Of a stretch of DNA of 64,000 nucleotides, positions 42,201 to 51,975 are shown piece by piece (position 1 is the first letter of the stretch; each line of letters starts with the position of its first letter). The stretch lies in the NCBI RefSeq assembly GCF_019399895.1, contig NC_091871.1, forward strand, positions 124,001-188,000, in the 5' to 3' direction. A model generated the notes under the pieces. That model worked only from the letters and a program-made list of their open reading frames with translations. It was not told the origin of the DNA and did not search any database. The position numbers and the translations under genes are program-made. The DNA is from Cardiocondyla obscurior. Lineage: Eukaryota > Arthropoda > Insecta > Hymenoptera > Formicidae.

Positions 42201-44281
42201 ATCCTTCTCGTTAATTGCTAAGCCACTGTACGAATTATTACGTAAAAATGTGACATTTACCTTCGGACCGCGTGAATTAAAAGCATACGAGGGATCAAAG
42301 ATTAAATTAACACAGGCACCTGTATTAGCAATATACAATCCAAATAGCGAAACAGAGCTACACTGCGACGCGAGTACGAGCGGTTTCGGGGCAGTATTAA
42401 TGCAACAAGGTAAAGACAAATATTTTCATCCAGTCTTCTTTTTCTCAAAACGAACTACAGACGCAGAAAGTAAATATCATAGTTTTGAATTGGAAATGTT
42501 ATGTATAATATATGCCCTGCGACGATTTAGAGTTTACTTAAATGGAATTAAATTTAAGATAGTTACGGATTGTAACGCGTTAGCCTTAGCAATTAAGAAA
42601 AAGGAAATAAATCCTCGAATAAGTCGATGGGTGTTAGAATTAATGAATTATGATTATACAACCGAGCATAAACCCGGAAAACGAATGGGACATGCAGATG
42701 CGTTAAGTCGATTGCCACACGAAATAATGGTAATCACCGATAATCCGTTCGAATTAAACCTTGCTCTTAGTCAAAGTCGAGACGCCAAATTATGCGAATT
42801 AAAAGATGTATTACAAAAAACGGAAGACTCGGTCTTTGAAATGCGAAACGGAATCATATTCAGAAAACGTAACAAAGATTTATTGTTTTATGTACCACAT
42901 GCGATGGAGATACATATAATGCAAAAATATCACGATCATATGGGACATTTAGCAGTAGAAAAAACCTATGATAATATATCTAAAAGCTATTGGTTTCCAA
43001 ATATGAAAGAAAAAATTAAGAATTATATTTTAAATTGTTTAAAATGCATTGCATATTCTCCTGCCGACGGAAAAAAGGAAGGAAATTTACATTGTATCCC
43101 TAAGAGTGAAACCCCCTTTGACGTATATCATATCGACCATTACGGTCCGATAGATAAAGAGCGATTAGCTAAGCGATATATGTTAGTAGTTATTGACGCA
43201 TTTACGAAATTTGTTAAATTGTATCCGACTAAGACCACCGCGACTCAAGAAGTAATAAGTCAACTACAAACACATTTCTGTAATTATAGTAGACCGCGTA
43301 TCATAATATCCGACAGAGGGACAGCTTTTACTTCAAGCGAATTTGAAACATTTTGTAAAGAAAATAATATTTGGCATATCCTTACCGCTACACAATCGCC
43401 TCAAGCAAATGGACAAGTTGAACGCGTAAATCGTGTTATAGGACCTATGATAGGAAAACTTATAAATAATGATGAAAAGTTATATTGGTACAAGATAATT
43501 TGGGATATTGAATTTGCATTAAATAATACTATTCATAAAACAACAAGGGAAACACCAAGTAAACTTTTGTTTGGGGTAGAGCAAAAAGGAAAAATTATAG
43601 ATGCTATACGAGAATATCTGAATTTAAACCTTGCCGATAACGATCGAGATCTGCAATTAATGCGTGCAAGAGCGGCGGATAGAATAATGCGAAGCCAAAA
43701 ATATAATAAGGAATATTTTGATAAAAAGCGTAAACCAGCTAAAAAATACGAAGTAGGAGATTATGTTATGATAAAAAATATCGAAACTACTCCCGGAACG
43801 TCTCATAAAATTATACCGAAATATAAAGGACCGTATGAGGTATGTCGCGTTTTAAGAAATAATCGATACGTAATTAAAGATGTAAAGGAACATCAGATGT
43901 CTCAAAAACCGTACGAAGGTACGTGGGAAGCTGCAAACATAAGACCGTGGAAAAATTGCGGTGAACTTTGAGGACAAAGTATGGTCAGGACTGGCCGAAA
44001 ATTGTAGTAATAATAGAAGTTAGAATTCTTAGTAGCAATTTAATCAGTATCACGTAGCGAAATATCATATCATATTAATTTAATTCGGCGTACTCCTATC
44101 TCCTTGTGCAAAATCCCCTAACTTGGCCTTGGTGCAAAAGCTAGCGGTGTATGTTGCGACAAGCGAGCAGTCTCGCCTCATCGTTGTAACTGAGCGGAGG
44201 TCCGCTCTAATCAATAAATTCTTTTTTGAAGCGTTTCCAAATCAATTTTACTTTACAATTTATCTGAATCCCTTACACGTT
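39237..44281 (+). mobile_element. Second nested young Gypsy element, 5037 bp
   Basis: LTRs 39241-39515 and 44003-44277 are 275 bp each, start TGTAGTAATA, end CCCTTACA, and differ by one base that I can see (A/G, about 39402 against 44164). The target duplication CGTT is at 39237-39240 and 44278-44281. It is inserted in the Polinton between the Tudor gene and a block of tandem repeats. It is the same lineage as the element at 14528-19902 by Gag-Pol architecture but clearly a different family. Confidence 0.94.
39655..43971 (+). CDS. gag-pol: Intact Gag-Pol polyprotein of the second nested Gypsy
   Basis: One uninterrupted frame of about 1438 residues from the ATG at 39655 (MSQGIVMRDPSTF). The N-terminal SAP-type motif is FTVTTLKDKLRELNLATTG. 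A coiled region and the Gag core follow, then two CCHC knuckles (CYNCNAEGHMANKCP, CFKCYQMGHRAKDCP), protease (TLLDTGSPISFI), RT (VYMDDILVI), RNase H (HCDASTSGFGAVL, FELEMLCII, VTDCNALAL), and integrase with an HHCC zinc domain and DDE residues in HIDHYGPI, ISDRGTAF and GQVERVNR. It has no envelope. The intact frame and almost identical LTRs suggest recent activity. Confidence 0.93.
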   Translation: MSQGIVMRDPSTFTVTTLKDKLRELNLATTGIKNELIKRLQEADPSGQWIIDLDSTEVDASEEERSETSSPSGAADDQENPPGREEMLRRENELAKRERSLMARELDVMRRENEQLRVLTQVSQNESFSASTYKISLTSLKELLPAFSGKYGTFQKWKEQLTLVKRTYQLDDGMTKLLIGAKLEGDAIEWFHSVPEHLSITLQDLLGRMEIMYDQREKKLTLRREFEKKKWNYGETFAEYYHKKVILANKVPISEEEMVDYIIEGIPDDSIRRQAMMLRFVDKEAMLHGMENISLPTEHKTQQKMEKGATKITGKITGAYKKSSGEVNVKTEVRCYNCNAEGHMANKCPMPKRERGACFKCYQMGHRAKDCPIKGRPKKEVNSVSTTREDEESDGMSNGERSEIINSVSNSEIKDFHRKVSYELVDKANDMKISLELDTLLDTGSPISFIKETLVPPKFVRPVSSDKNMYCGLNNSKLQIKGEVKANVMLNRKEAKYVIIMVVTERSMKASVVIGRDLLIQFFGKEKSDGKISEDEVIKEILQISIDEVNCDIKKTININQKISPEIQVSVKKLFENEYVKPDRPEKPKIDAELCLKLRENKPFNFPSNRPSYAEKRELRVLLDSLVEKKIIRPSESEYASPVVLVRKKTGDIRLCVDFRELNKLLIKDNYPLPNIEDLIDSLYNKKYFTKLDLKYGFYHIKMSKDSVKYTAFVTPLGQFEFLRMPFGLKVAPSRFQRYINQILSNLIRESKVIVYMDDILVISETIEQHLNILRQVFRLFVANKLELRIDKCIFLQTEIEFVGYLITGTGVKPTKAGVESVKRIPVPRNIKEVHSFVALCSYFRKFIQSFSLIAKPLYELLRKNVTFTFGPRELKAYEGSKIKLTQAPVLAIYNPNSETELHCDASTSGFGAVLMQQGKDKYFHPVFFFSKRTTDAESKYHSFELEMLCIIYALRRFRVYLNGIKFKIVTDCNALALAIKKKEINPRISRWVLELMNYDYTTEHKPGKRMGHADALSRLPHEIMVITDNPFELNLALSQSRDAKLCELKDVLQKTEDSVFEMRNGIIFRKRNKDLLFYVPHAMEIHIMQKYHDHMGHLAVEKTYDNISKSYWFPNMKEKIKNYILNCLKCIAYSPADGKKEGNLHCIPKSETPFDVYHIDHYGPIDKERLAKRYMLVVIDAFTKFVKLYPTKTTATQEVISQLQTHFCNYSRPRIIISDRGTAFTSSEFETFCKENNIWHILTATQSPQANGQVERVNRVIGPMIGKLINNDEKLYWYKIIWDIEFALNNTIHKTTRETPSKLLFGVEQKGKIIDAIREYLNLNLADNDRDLQLMRARAADRIMRSQKYNKEYFDKKRKPAKKYEVGDYVMIKNIETTPGTSHKIIPKYKGPYEVCRVLRNNRYVIKDVKEHQMSQKPYEGTWEAANIRPWKNCGEL

Positions 44282-44823
44282 GCCATTCACGTTGCCACTC
44301 ACGTTGCCACTCACGTTACCCCGCATCAATGAAAAATAGACTGCTAAGAGAACAAAAGACTATGCGGCTAAATTCAAAGACTGCAAACGGAGGTAGTTGC
44401 TATTTAGCAGGTATGCATTTCTTTTCTCAGAAAGAGATAAGGTAAAGATTTTAATTCCCCCACATCATTGAAAAATAGACTGCTAAGAGAACAAAAGACT
44501 ATGCGGCTAAATTCAAAGGCTGCAAACGGAGGTAGTTGTTATTTAGCAGGTGTGCATTTCTTTTCTCGGAAAGAGATAGGGTAACGATTTTCGTTCCCCC
44601 ACATCTTTGAAAAATAGACTGCTCAGATAACAAAAACTATGCGGCTAAACTCAAAGACTCTGCAAACGGGGTAGTTGCTATTTAGCGGGTGTACATTTCT
44701 TTTGTCGGGAAGAGATAAGATAGCAATTTTAAAATACTGCAAAGTGAAACTTATGAAATGACTCATTATAATTTGAGAGAGGGTAAATAATGTGTCACAT
44801 GATTAATCAGGAGTAGGGGTAGA
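44278..44823. repeat. Tandem repeats upstream of the right-hand Polinton genes
   Basis: First, CGTTGCCACTCA-type units (44278-44318). Then three copies of a 138-139 bp unit, starting at about 44325, 44463 and 44602 (CATCATTGAAAAATAGACTG, then ATGCGGCTAAATTCAAAG, then GGTAGTTGCTATTTAGC). Non-coding. Before the Gypsy insertion, this block lay directly between the minus-strand Tudor gene and the plus-strand gene at 44895, so it could be a bidirectional regulatory region. Confidence 0.75.
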
Positions 44824-44830
44824 ATATAAA
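44824..44830 (+). promoter_or_regulatory. TATA box before the Polinton zinc-ribbon gene
   Basis: ATATAAA lies 65 bases upstream of the ATG at 44895, in otherwise non-coding sequence after the 139-bp repeats. It is the best promoter candidate for the rightward genes. Confidence 0.45.
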
Positions 44831-44894
44831 GCATTCCTTAGGCCTCTCTTGTAACCACGCGCGAATCTCATTAGTGGACGAGCGATCGACGATA

Positions 44895-45320
44895 ATGAAC
44901 GTTGACGTGAGAATAGAAATCGGTGAAGAAATCGGTGAAGAAATAGAAATAGAAATCGGTGAGAAAATCGAAGAGGTTCATCCCCTGTCGGAGGATAGTG
45001 CTTGCGAAACCGACGATGACAACGATGAAACGTTTGAAAGTACTACGCGCAAAACGCTCAATTTACGGAATTTAAACGCGATTAATTTGCGTACGAAATT
45101 TTGTGCCATATATTTTTATTATTGTGACGGGCGAGGATACAACGTGTGCGCTTCTTGTTTGGTGTTGATGCGAAACGATTTCAACGATTCCGTTTTCAAG
45201 ATTCGTAAACACGTCGTAGGATCGTACGATAGTCTGAGCGGTACGTGGTGTTTGAACTGTAGAACCGCAACATTCGTTGTAATTTCGTGCGATATGTGCC
45301 CGGTATGCACGAATGCGTGA
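44895..45320 (+). CDS. Polinton zinc-ribbon protein with acidic N-terminus
   Basis: An ATG at 44895 gives 141 residues (MNVDVRIEIGEEIGEE). An in-frame GTG 21 bases upstream is less likely to be used. The first half is Glu/Asp-rich with short IEIGEEIGEE-like repeats. The second half carries CASC, then H (IRKHVV), CLNC, and CDMCPVC. This CxxC-H-CxxC-CxxC layout and the spacing match the LTR-encoded proteins at 5618-6037 and 6051-6353. Function unknown; a zinc-binding regulatory or nucleic-acid-binding role is an inference from the fold pattern and acidic tail. It precedes the DNA polymerase gene on the same strand. Confidence 0.55.
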   Translation: MNVDVRIEIGEEIGEEIEIEIGEKIEEVHPLSEDSACETDDDNDETFESTTRKTLNLRNLNAINLRTKFCAIYFYYCDGRGYNVCASCLVLMRNDFNDSVFKIRKHVVGSYDSLSGTWCLNCRTATFVVISCDMCPVCTNA

Positions 45321-45649
45321 ACAATTTACTTCGATTTCCATACTCACGTTGCTAATGTCGTTTTTATCGCTAATGTTGTTGTTTTGTTGTATTTATCGCT
45401 AATGTTGTATTTATTGCCAATGTCGTTGTTTTGTTGTATTTATTGCTAATGTCGTTGTTTTGTTGTATTTATTGCCAATGTCGTTGTTTTGTTGTATTTA
45501 TTGCCAATGTCGTTGTTTTGTTGTATTTATTGCCAATGTCGTTGTTTTGTTGTATTTATTGCTAATGTCGTTGTTTTGTTGTATTTATTGCTAATGTCGT
45601 TTTTTAAAAAACATTAACGTGCAAGCATCGGTGTGAGAATCATTAAAAA
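45321..45649 (+). repeat. 29-bp tandem repeat array
   Basis: About eight units of AATGTCGTTGTTTTGTTGTA plus TTTATTGCC or TTTATTGCT (about 45356-45605) fill the gap between the zinc-ribbon gene and the DNA polymerase. There are no spacers between the units. No gene is present. Confidence 0.8.
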
Positions 45650-48600
45650 ATGGATCAAAGTTTTCTCGAGGAAGAGCGTGAACTCCTGGTGCAGGCTGAC
45701 GCCGTGACCACCTTGGGAGAATTTTTCGTGTGGCTTGAGAGATGTGACGACCTAGTGAATCGACTCGAGGAACGCAGTCGCGCCAAGCGAACGCGCGTAT
45801 CCGTCGGATGCGCGCAATCCACGGTGGCGAGTATCGCGCGACTTTTGGGTGTCAGGAAACATTTGTACGGACGTTACGTGCACCAGGGTGGCGAGTATGC
45901 GAGCACCAGTGCTGCCGACGGTGATGGTGACAACGCAGCTGGTGAACTCGAGTGGCGCGAGATCGAGACCGCGTTCAAAAGTCGTATCGCAACGGGTGTG
46001 GTAATAAACACAAACTACATCGAGCCGCTGCGATTCCTGGAGGACGCCGGTAACGCGGTGTGCGAGCGCGTACAGAACATCGTGCGTAAAACTAATTGCG
46101 TGAAAGTGAACACCGCGTTCAACGGTGAATTCACGGCCGGGGACAAACGCGCCAACAAAAGTATAACCACGAAAAACTGTGAGATCTTTCAAGATACTGA
46201 TGTACGCGAGTGGTACCGATTACATGTTATCGAACCCACGCTGGCTTCTCTCGAGGAGTTTCAGGAGCGCGACAGCGGATGGGCGTTGTCGCGAATTTTG
46301 AACTTGTTGATCAACGTAAACAAGTACAATCCGATGCGTGCGGGATGTCACGTTACATTGTCGCGGAAAATAGTCGCTAAAAAAGCAGTGATATGCGTAA
46401 AATCGATGGATGACAAGTGTCTCGCGTGGTCGGTGGTGGCAGCTCTGTATCCCGTAAAGCAGCACGTGGATCGGGAATCGTCGTACCCGCATTACGCAAC
46501 GGTGCTGAACGTCGAGGGTGTGGAGTTTCCCGCGACTCTTAAAGACGTTGCGAAACTCGAACGATTGAATGATATCTCGATCAACGTGTACGTCACAAAG
46601 ACACGTGGAAAAGAAATAAACGTTCTACCTATACGCCTCAGCAATGAGAAGAAAAAAGACACGTAAATTTATTGTACGTGCAAGGCGATAACAACGATAA
46701 CCAGAAAGTGGGACACTTTGCGTGTATCAGTAATCTATCACGCCTCGTCAGTTCGCAACTAAGCGGACGCGAGCATCGGAAACACATTTGTGATCGGTAC
46801 GTATGGTTTTAAATATATAATTTGATTTTTAAAATATTATTTTAAAATTATTATTTTGTAAAAAATATTTTATTTTTAGATGTCTTCATTACTTTAGTTC
46901 GAGCGAGAAGCTCGAGGCTCACGTCATGGATTGCGGAATATTAAACGACTGCGCTATACGACTACCCAGCGAGGACGACAAATGGCTCAGCTTTTCTAAT
47001 CACGACAACAAGGAGCGCGTGCCGTTCATCGTTTACGCCGATCTGGAGTGCGTGCTGCGAAATATCGATCCACCATCATCGCCCGAACAAACGACGTTTA
47101 ATTATCAACATCACGAAGTATTCAGCGTGGGATACTACGTCCGATGCTCGTACGACGAGTCGCTCTCGAGATACGAATATCGTCGCGAACCTGATTGCGT
47201 CCAGTGGTTCGTCGAGCGGCTAGTGAGATTAGCTCATCGCGTAAAAACCGTAATCTCAAACGTTGTCCCGATGAAGACGTTGTCGAATGCGCAGCTCGAG
47301 GTGCACGAGAACGCGAAGCTGTGCCACGTATGCGAAAATCCGTTTGCGGCGGACGAGAAGCGTGTGCGCGATCATTGTCATTTGACCGGTCGGTATAGAG
47401 GTCCCGCGCACTCAAAATGTAACCTGCAATACCGCGACACGCGTTACATCCCCGTCGTATTTCACAATCTGTCGGGTTACGATGCACACTTTGTTATAAA
47501 GGAGATCGCCACAGCGTACGAGGGTAAAATTAATCTATTACCGATAACGAAGGAGAAATATATCTCCTTTACGAAACACGTTGACGATACGGCTGAGGGA
47601 CAGGACTCGCGAACTGCGATAAAGTTGCGCTTTATAGACTCGTACAAATTTTTGAACGCTAGCCTCGACAAATTATCGTCTCTACTCGCCAAAGACAAAT
47701 TGCGAATCTTGCGCGCTGAATTTGCGACACTTTCAGAAGAAAATTTCAATCTTCTGACGCGAAAAGGTGTATTTCCGTACGAGTACGTCAACAGCGTCGA
47801 AAAATTGAATGAGTCAAGCTTACCGTCGCGCGACTCATTCTTCAGTTCGCTGACCGGTGACACGGTGACCGAGTCAGATTACGCGCACGCTGAGACCGTA
47901 TGGCAGCGGTTCTCCGTTCGAACTCTGGGCGAGTACAGCGATCTGTACCTCAAGACCGATGTACTGTTATTGGCTGACGTATTTGAAAATTTTCGCGACA
48001 GATGCGTCGAGAGTTACGGACTCGATCCCGCGCATTACTACACCTTACCCGGTTTCACGTGGGATGCGATGCTCAAGCATACGCGCATAAATTTCGAATT
48101 GTTGACCGACATCGACATGGTGATGTTCGTCGAACGCGGTATACGCGGCGGTCTAAGTCAATGCTCCAACAGATACGCGCGAGCCAATAACAGATACATG
48201 CGGTCGGGTTACGACTCGTCGAAACCTTCGTCGTACATTGTGTATTACGATGTAAATAACTTGTACGGATGGGCCATGTGTCAGCCGTTACCGTACGCGG
48301 ACTTCGAATGGGTCGACGACAACGACCTCGCGAACCTCGACGTAGACGCGATCGCCGCGGACTCGCCCACGGGTTATATTCTCGAGGTGGATCTCGAGTA
48401 TCCCGCGAGCGTGCACGACGCGCACTCCGATCTGCCGTTCTGTCCCACGCGAGAGAAACCACCGGGGGCGAAACACGACGTAAAACTTTTGGCTACGCTG
48501 TGTGATAAGAAGCGATACGTCATCCACTATCGCAATCTGCAGCTGTGCACGCGTCACGGTCTTCGCGTCACCAAGGTTTACCGCGTGCTGCGATTCACTC

Positions 48601-49472
48601 AATCGGCATGGTTGCGCGATTACATCGAGCTCAACACGCGACATCGAACTCGTGCGACCAACGATTTTGAAAAAAATTTGTTTAAACTGATGAACAACGC
48701 GGTGTTCGGTAAAACGATGGAGAACGTACGAAATCGCGTCGACGTTCGCTTGCTCTCGCAGTGGGACGGACGGTGCGGTGTGGAGGCGATGATCGCCAAA
48801 CCGAATTTTCACAGCAGAAGCGTATTTGCGGAAAATTTAGTAGCTGTGGAATTACGTAAACTCGAGGTGAAATTCGCCAAGCCGATATACGTCGGTATGT
48901 CTATACTCGACATATCTAAAGTATGCTTGTACGAGTTTCATCACGAGTATATGATACCGACTTTCGGAGACAAATGTAGCGTCATGTATACCGACACGGA
49001 CAGTCTTGTGTACAGCGTCGAGTGCGACGACGTATACGAGATGATGAAACGCGATATCGCGAGGTTCGACACGAGCGACTATCCGCCCGATAACGCGTAT
49101 GGTATACCTCTCGCGAACAAAAAAATACCCGGCTTAATGAAGGATGAGTGTAACGGTGCGATCGTCACAGAGTTCGTCGGACTCAGAGCTAAGATGTATG
49201 CGATCAGGGTAGACGGTAGAAAAGACACCAAAAAAGCAAAGGGTGTAAAGAGCGGAGTCGTGGCGCGAACTATAACGTTCGACGATTACGTGAGGTGTCT
49301 CGAGGACGAGATCGCTATGACTCGCGACCAATCGTGCATCAGGTCGAAATTGCATGAGGTGTACACCGTGTCCGAGACAAAGATCGCTTTGAGTCCGTAC
49401 GACGACAAGCGATATCTCGTGCCGAACTCGACCGAGACCTTGCCGTGGGGTCATTATCGCATACCTCGATAA
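45650..49472 (+). CDS. polB: Type B DNA polymerase of the Polinton, with a -1 frame change and one intron
   Basis: Frame 1 runs 45650-46666 (MDQSFLEEERELL; N-terminal domain with KKAVICVKSMDDKCLAWSV). At the A6 run 46652-46657 the homologous sequence continues in the -1 frame to 46796. An intron 46797-46879 (GTACGT to TTTTTAG) follows, then the main exon to 49472. Exonuclease motifs: YADLEC, HNLSGYDAHF, YLKTDVLLLAD. An endonuclease VII-like zinc segment (CHVCENPF, then VRDHCHLTG) precedes them. Polymerase motifs: A YYDVNNLYGWAM, B LMNNAVFGKTMENV, C YTDTDSLVY. This is the protein-primed polymerase typical of Polintons. The frame change is either recoding or a single mutation. Confidence 0.9.
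46797..46879 (+). other. Spliceosomal intron in polB
   Basis: Begins CG|GTACGTATGG and ends TTATTTTTAG|ATG; 83 bases, AT-rich. Both sides join in phase within a CDRC zinc motif, so removal of the intron brings the two Cys of the CxxC together. Confidence 0.75.
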
Positions 49473-50988
49473 AAAACGCAGTACACATGTACGCGGTATA
49501 CATGTATGCAGTATGTATTATACTTCCGATTGACGCAACGTTTCTCGAGTGATTGTTAACATTCGCATATTTAGCATTTTGTGGAGAGTGATGGGATGAT
49601 TGAGGCGTTCATGATTGCATTTTTTATTTTGCGGAGTATGAGATGTTCTTGGTTGCTTTGGTTTTTTATCAAATTTAGTCTGATTTTCACTTTGTAGTAT
49701 TTGATGCGTTCATGATTGCCTCTTTTTCAATTTTATCTGGTTTAAAAATATTTTATAAAAGTCTCGAGCTCGTTATATGAAGCATGCGTGGAATAACATA
49801 CATTATATGTATTATTCCTAGCACTGTCATTCTCCAACTATACTCGTATTTTTACCCCTTTACCCCTTTACCCCTTTACCCCTTTACCCTTTATTTTTAC
49901 TGACGGTACAATAGTTGGTATTTCTTTTCTTTTTTCTTTTTTGGTATTTTTTGCAGCTAGCAAATGGGCTGGATTGCACAAAATAATTATTATTTTGCGG
50001 TGTATAAAGTGTTGTTGTTTACTAATGGTTTTTTTCAAAATTTAATTTGATTTTCACTTTGTACCGTTTGATGCGTAGATTGCATCTTTTTTAAAATTTA
50101 TTCCTAGCGTTGTCATATTCTCCAACTATGCTCGTATTTTTACCCCTTTATTTTATTACTGACGGTACAAGAGTTGGTATTTCTTTTCTTTTTTCTTTTT
50201 TCTTTTTTTTGTTGTTACTGGTTTTGTTGTAACTGGTTTTGTTGTTACTGGTTTTGTTGTTACTGGTTTTGTTGTTACTGGTTTTGTTGTTTACCCTTTA
50301 CCCCTTTACCCCTTTACTCCTTTACTCCTTTACTCCTTTACTCCTTTACCCCCTTTACTCCTTTACCCCCTTTACTCCTTTACCCCTTTATTTTTACTGA
50401 CGGTACAATAGTTGGTATTTCTTTTCTTTTTTGGTTTTACCGGTTAATTGCGATATAATGTATGGGTTAACATTCGCATATTTTATTTTACGGTGTATGC
50501 GGTGTATGTGATGTTCTTGGTTGCTTATGTCGTTTTAAACTTAATTTGAATTTATTTTGTGGAGTGTTTGATGCGTTGATTGAGGTGTTCTTTGCGGAAA
50601 TCTCGAAACGACCGACGAAACGGTCATGTTTTATATTTTTATGCGATGATGTACAGGTTTAAGTTAGTAGTCGCTAGCATGCCCTTACGTAGTACACATG
50701 TACGCAGTACACATGTACGCAGTACACATGTACGCAGTACACATGTACGCAGTACACATGTACGCAGTACACATGTACGCAGTACACATGTACGCAGTAC
50801 ACATGTACGCAGTACACATGTACGCAGTATACATGTACGCAGTAAAAGCAGTATGTAGTATGTAGTATGTAGATGTAATTATACAAATGAAGTAAAACAT
50901 TGTACAATGCGTACGTTATATATTTTCTCATTTTTATACATTTTTGTATCGAATCACATATACACATGTGTGAAATAAAAAAAATTTA
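49473..50988. repeat. Repeat-rich convergent spacer between polB and integrase
   Basis: Contains CCCCTTTA pentamer-like runs (49855-49890 and 50290-50390), TACTGGTTTTGTTGT units (50215-50290), a larger duplicated block marked by GACGGTACAATAGTTGGTAT (49903, 50161 and 50399), and about ten tandem units of ACATGTACGCAGTAC (50694-50850). Near 50970 AATAAA on either strand may serve as a poly(A) signal. No gene is present. Confidence 0.8.
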
Positions 50989-51942
50989 TTAAACGATGCT
51001 GTTTTTGTCGATCCACGAATTGTGCGATCCGTCGAATCCCAACCATTTTACGTAGACCTTGTCACCCTTTTTGCGCAGAACCTTCTCCACCAGATACACG
51101 TCCGGATGCGTCGCGCGGTGCAACTCGTACTCGTAGAACGCTCCGGATATCGCCTCACCGCGATAATCCTCCAGTAGATAGGTAGCTGGATTAGTTTGCT
51201 GCACCTTAACGATCGTGAAAACCTCGGTGGTCCAATTCGGAGTGTATCCCTTTTCAAAAATCATTTTAAACTTGCTCACGCGTACTTTATCACCGACCCT
51301 GAATTTGGCCGGAGCGGCTATCTTTATAGCGCTGTACACGGTGTCGAGGAGTTTTTTGGCGATATCAGGTGTCACGTCAACGGGCCGCATGCCGATCGTT
51401 CGATGCTTGCGCCTATTGTACTCGTCTACGAGACGCGGTAGCGCGTCGAACCACTCATAATTACCATTGAGTGTAAACATCTTCCACATGGCGTTTTTGA
51501 GCGTGCGATTGAATCGTTCGACTATCGACGCCTTCATTACCGAGTATGTCGAGTAATGATTGACGCCGCGTTTCGCGAAAAGTCGTTGCACGTCGGCGTT
51601 GTAAAACTCCTTTCCCATGTCAGTTTGCAGATTTTTCGGGCATCGCCCGCTCTTTCGCATCAACTCCGCTAAAGCGTCAGCCGTCTCGCTGCCGCCTTTG
51701 TTCTTGAGCGGTATCGCCCACGCGTACTTGCCGAGTACGTCGATGACGGTAAGAATATAGCGGTAGCCTCGATTGAAACGCGCGTACGGTTGCATCTCGA
51801 CGATATCAGCCTGCCACAGATCGTCATATCCCTTGACCACGACGCGTCTTCGCGGAAAATTTCTTCTCGCCGGGGCGTGCAACTCGTCAACGAGTCGCCT
51901 CCTCTCGGGACCTGCGTCGCTCGACTTGCGCGATCTAGACAT
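50989..51942 (-). CDS. int: Polinton retroviral-type integrase with chromodomain
   Basis: 317 residues from the ATG at 51942 (MSRSRKSSDAG). DDE core: D46 (WQADIVEM), D108 (LQTDMGKEF) and E142 (IVERFNRTLK). The C-terminal domain includes FRVGDKVRVSK. A chromodomain occupies about residues 283-317 (YLVEKVLRKKGDKVYVKWL, then SHNSW). It integrates element DNA with a 6-bp stagger, matching the TAGGCA duplication. It is the first gene of the minus-strand block with the 51976-53110 gene and the ATPase. The frame is intact. Confidence 0.93.
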   Translation of the reverse strand: MSRSRKSSDAGPERRRLVDELHAPARRNFPRRRVVVKGYDDLWQADIVEMQPYARFNRGYRYILTVIDVLGKYAWAIPLKNKGGSETADALAELMRKSGRCPKNLQTDMGKEFYNADVQRLFAKRGVNHYSTYSVMKASIVERFNRTLKNAMWKMFTLNGNYEWFDALPRLVDEYNRRKHRTIGMRPVDVTPDIAKKLLDTVYSAIKIAAPAKFRVGDKVRVSKFKMIFEKGYTPNWTTEVFTIVKVQQTNPATYLLEDYRGEAISGAFYEYELHRATHPDVYLVEKVLRKKGDKVYVKWLGFDGSHNSWIDKNSIV

Positions 51943-51975
51943 GATCGATTCTGTCGCTCGATTCCTCCCGGTCGA

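Noticed and set aside
45356..45605. Regular 29-bp direct repeats resembling a CRISPR array
   Set aside because: Units are head-to-tail with no unique spacers, there are no cas genes, and the context is eukaryotic.
50580..50967. Open frames of repeated HVRST or YCVHV units on both strands
   Set aside because: They are translations of the 15-bp tandem array, whose length is a multiple of three, so all frames stay open. No start context or domain.
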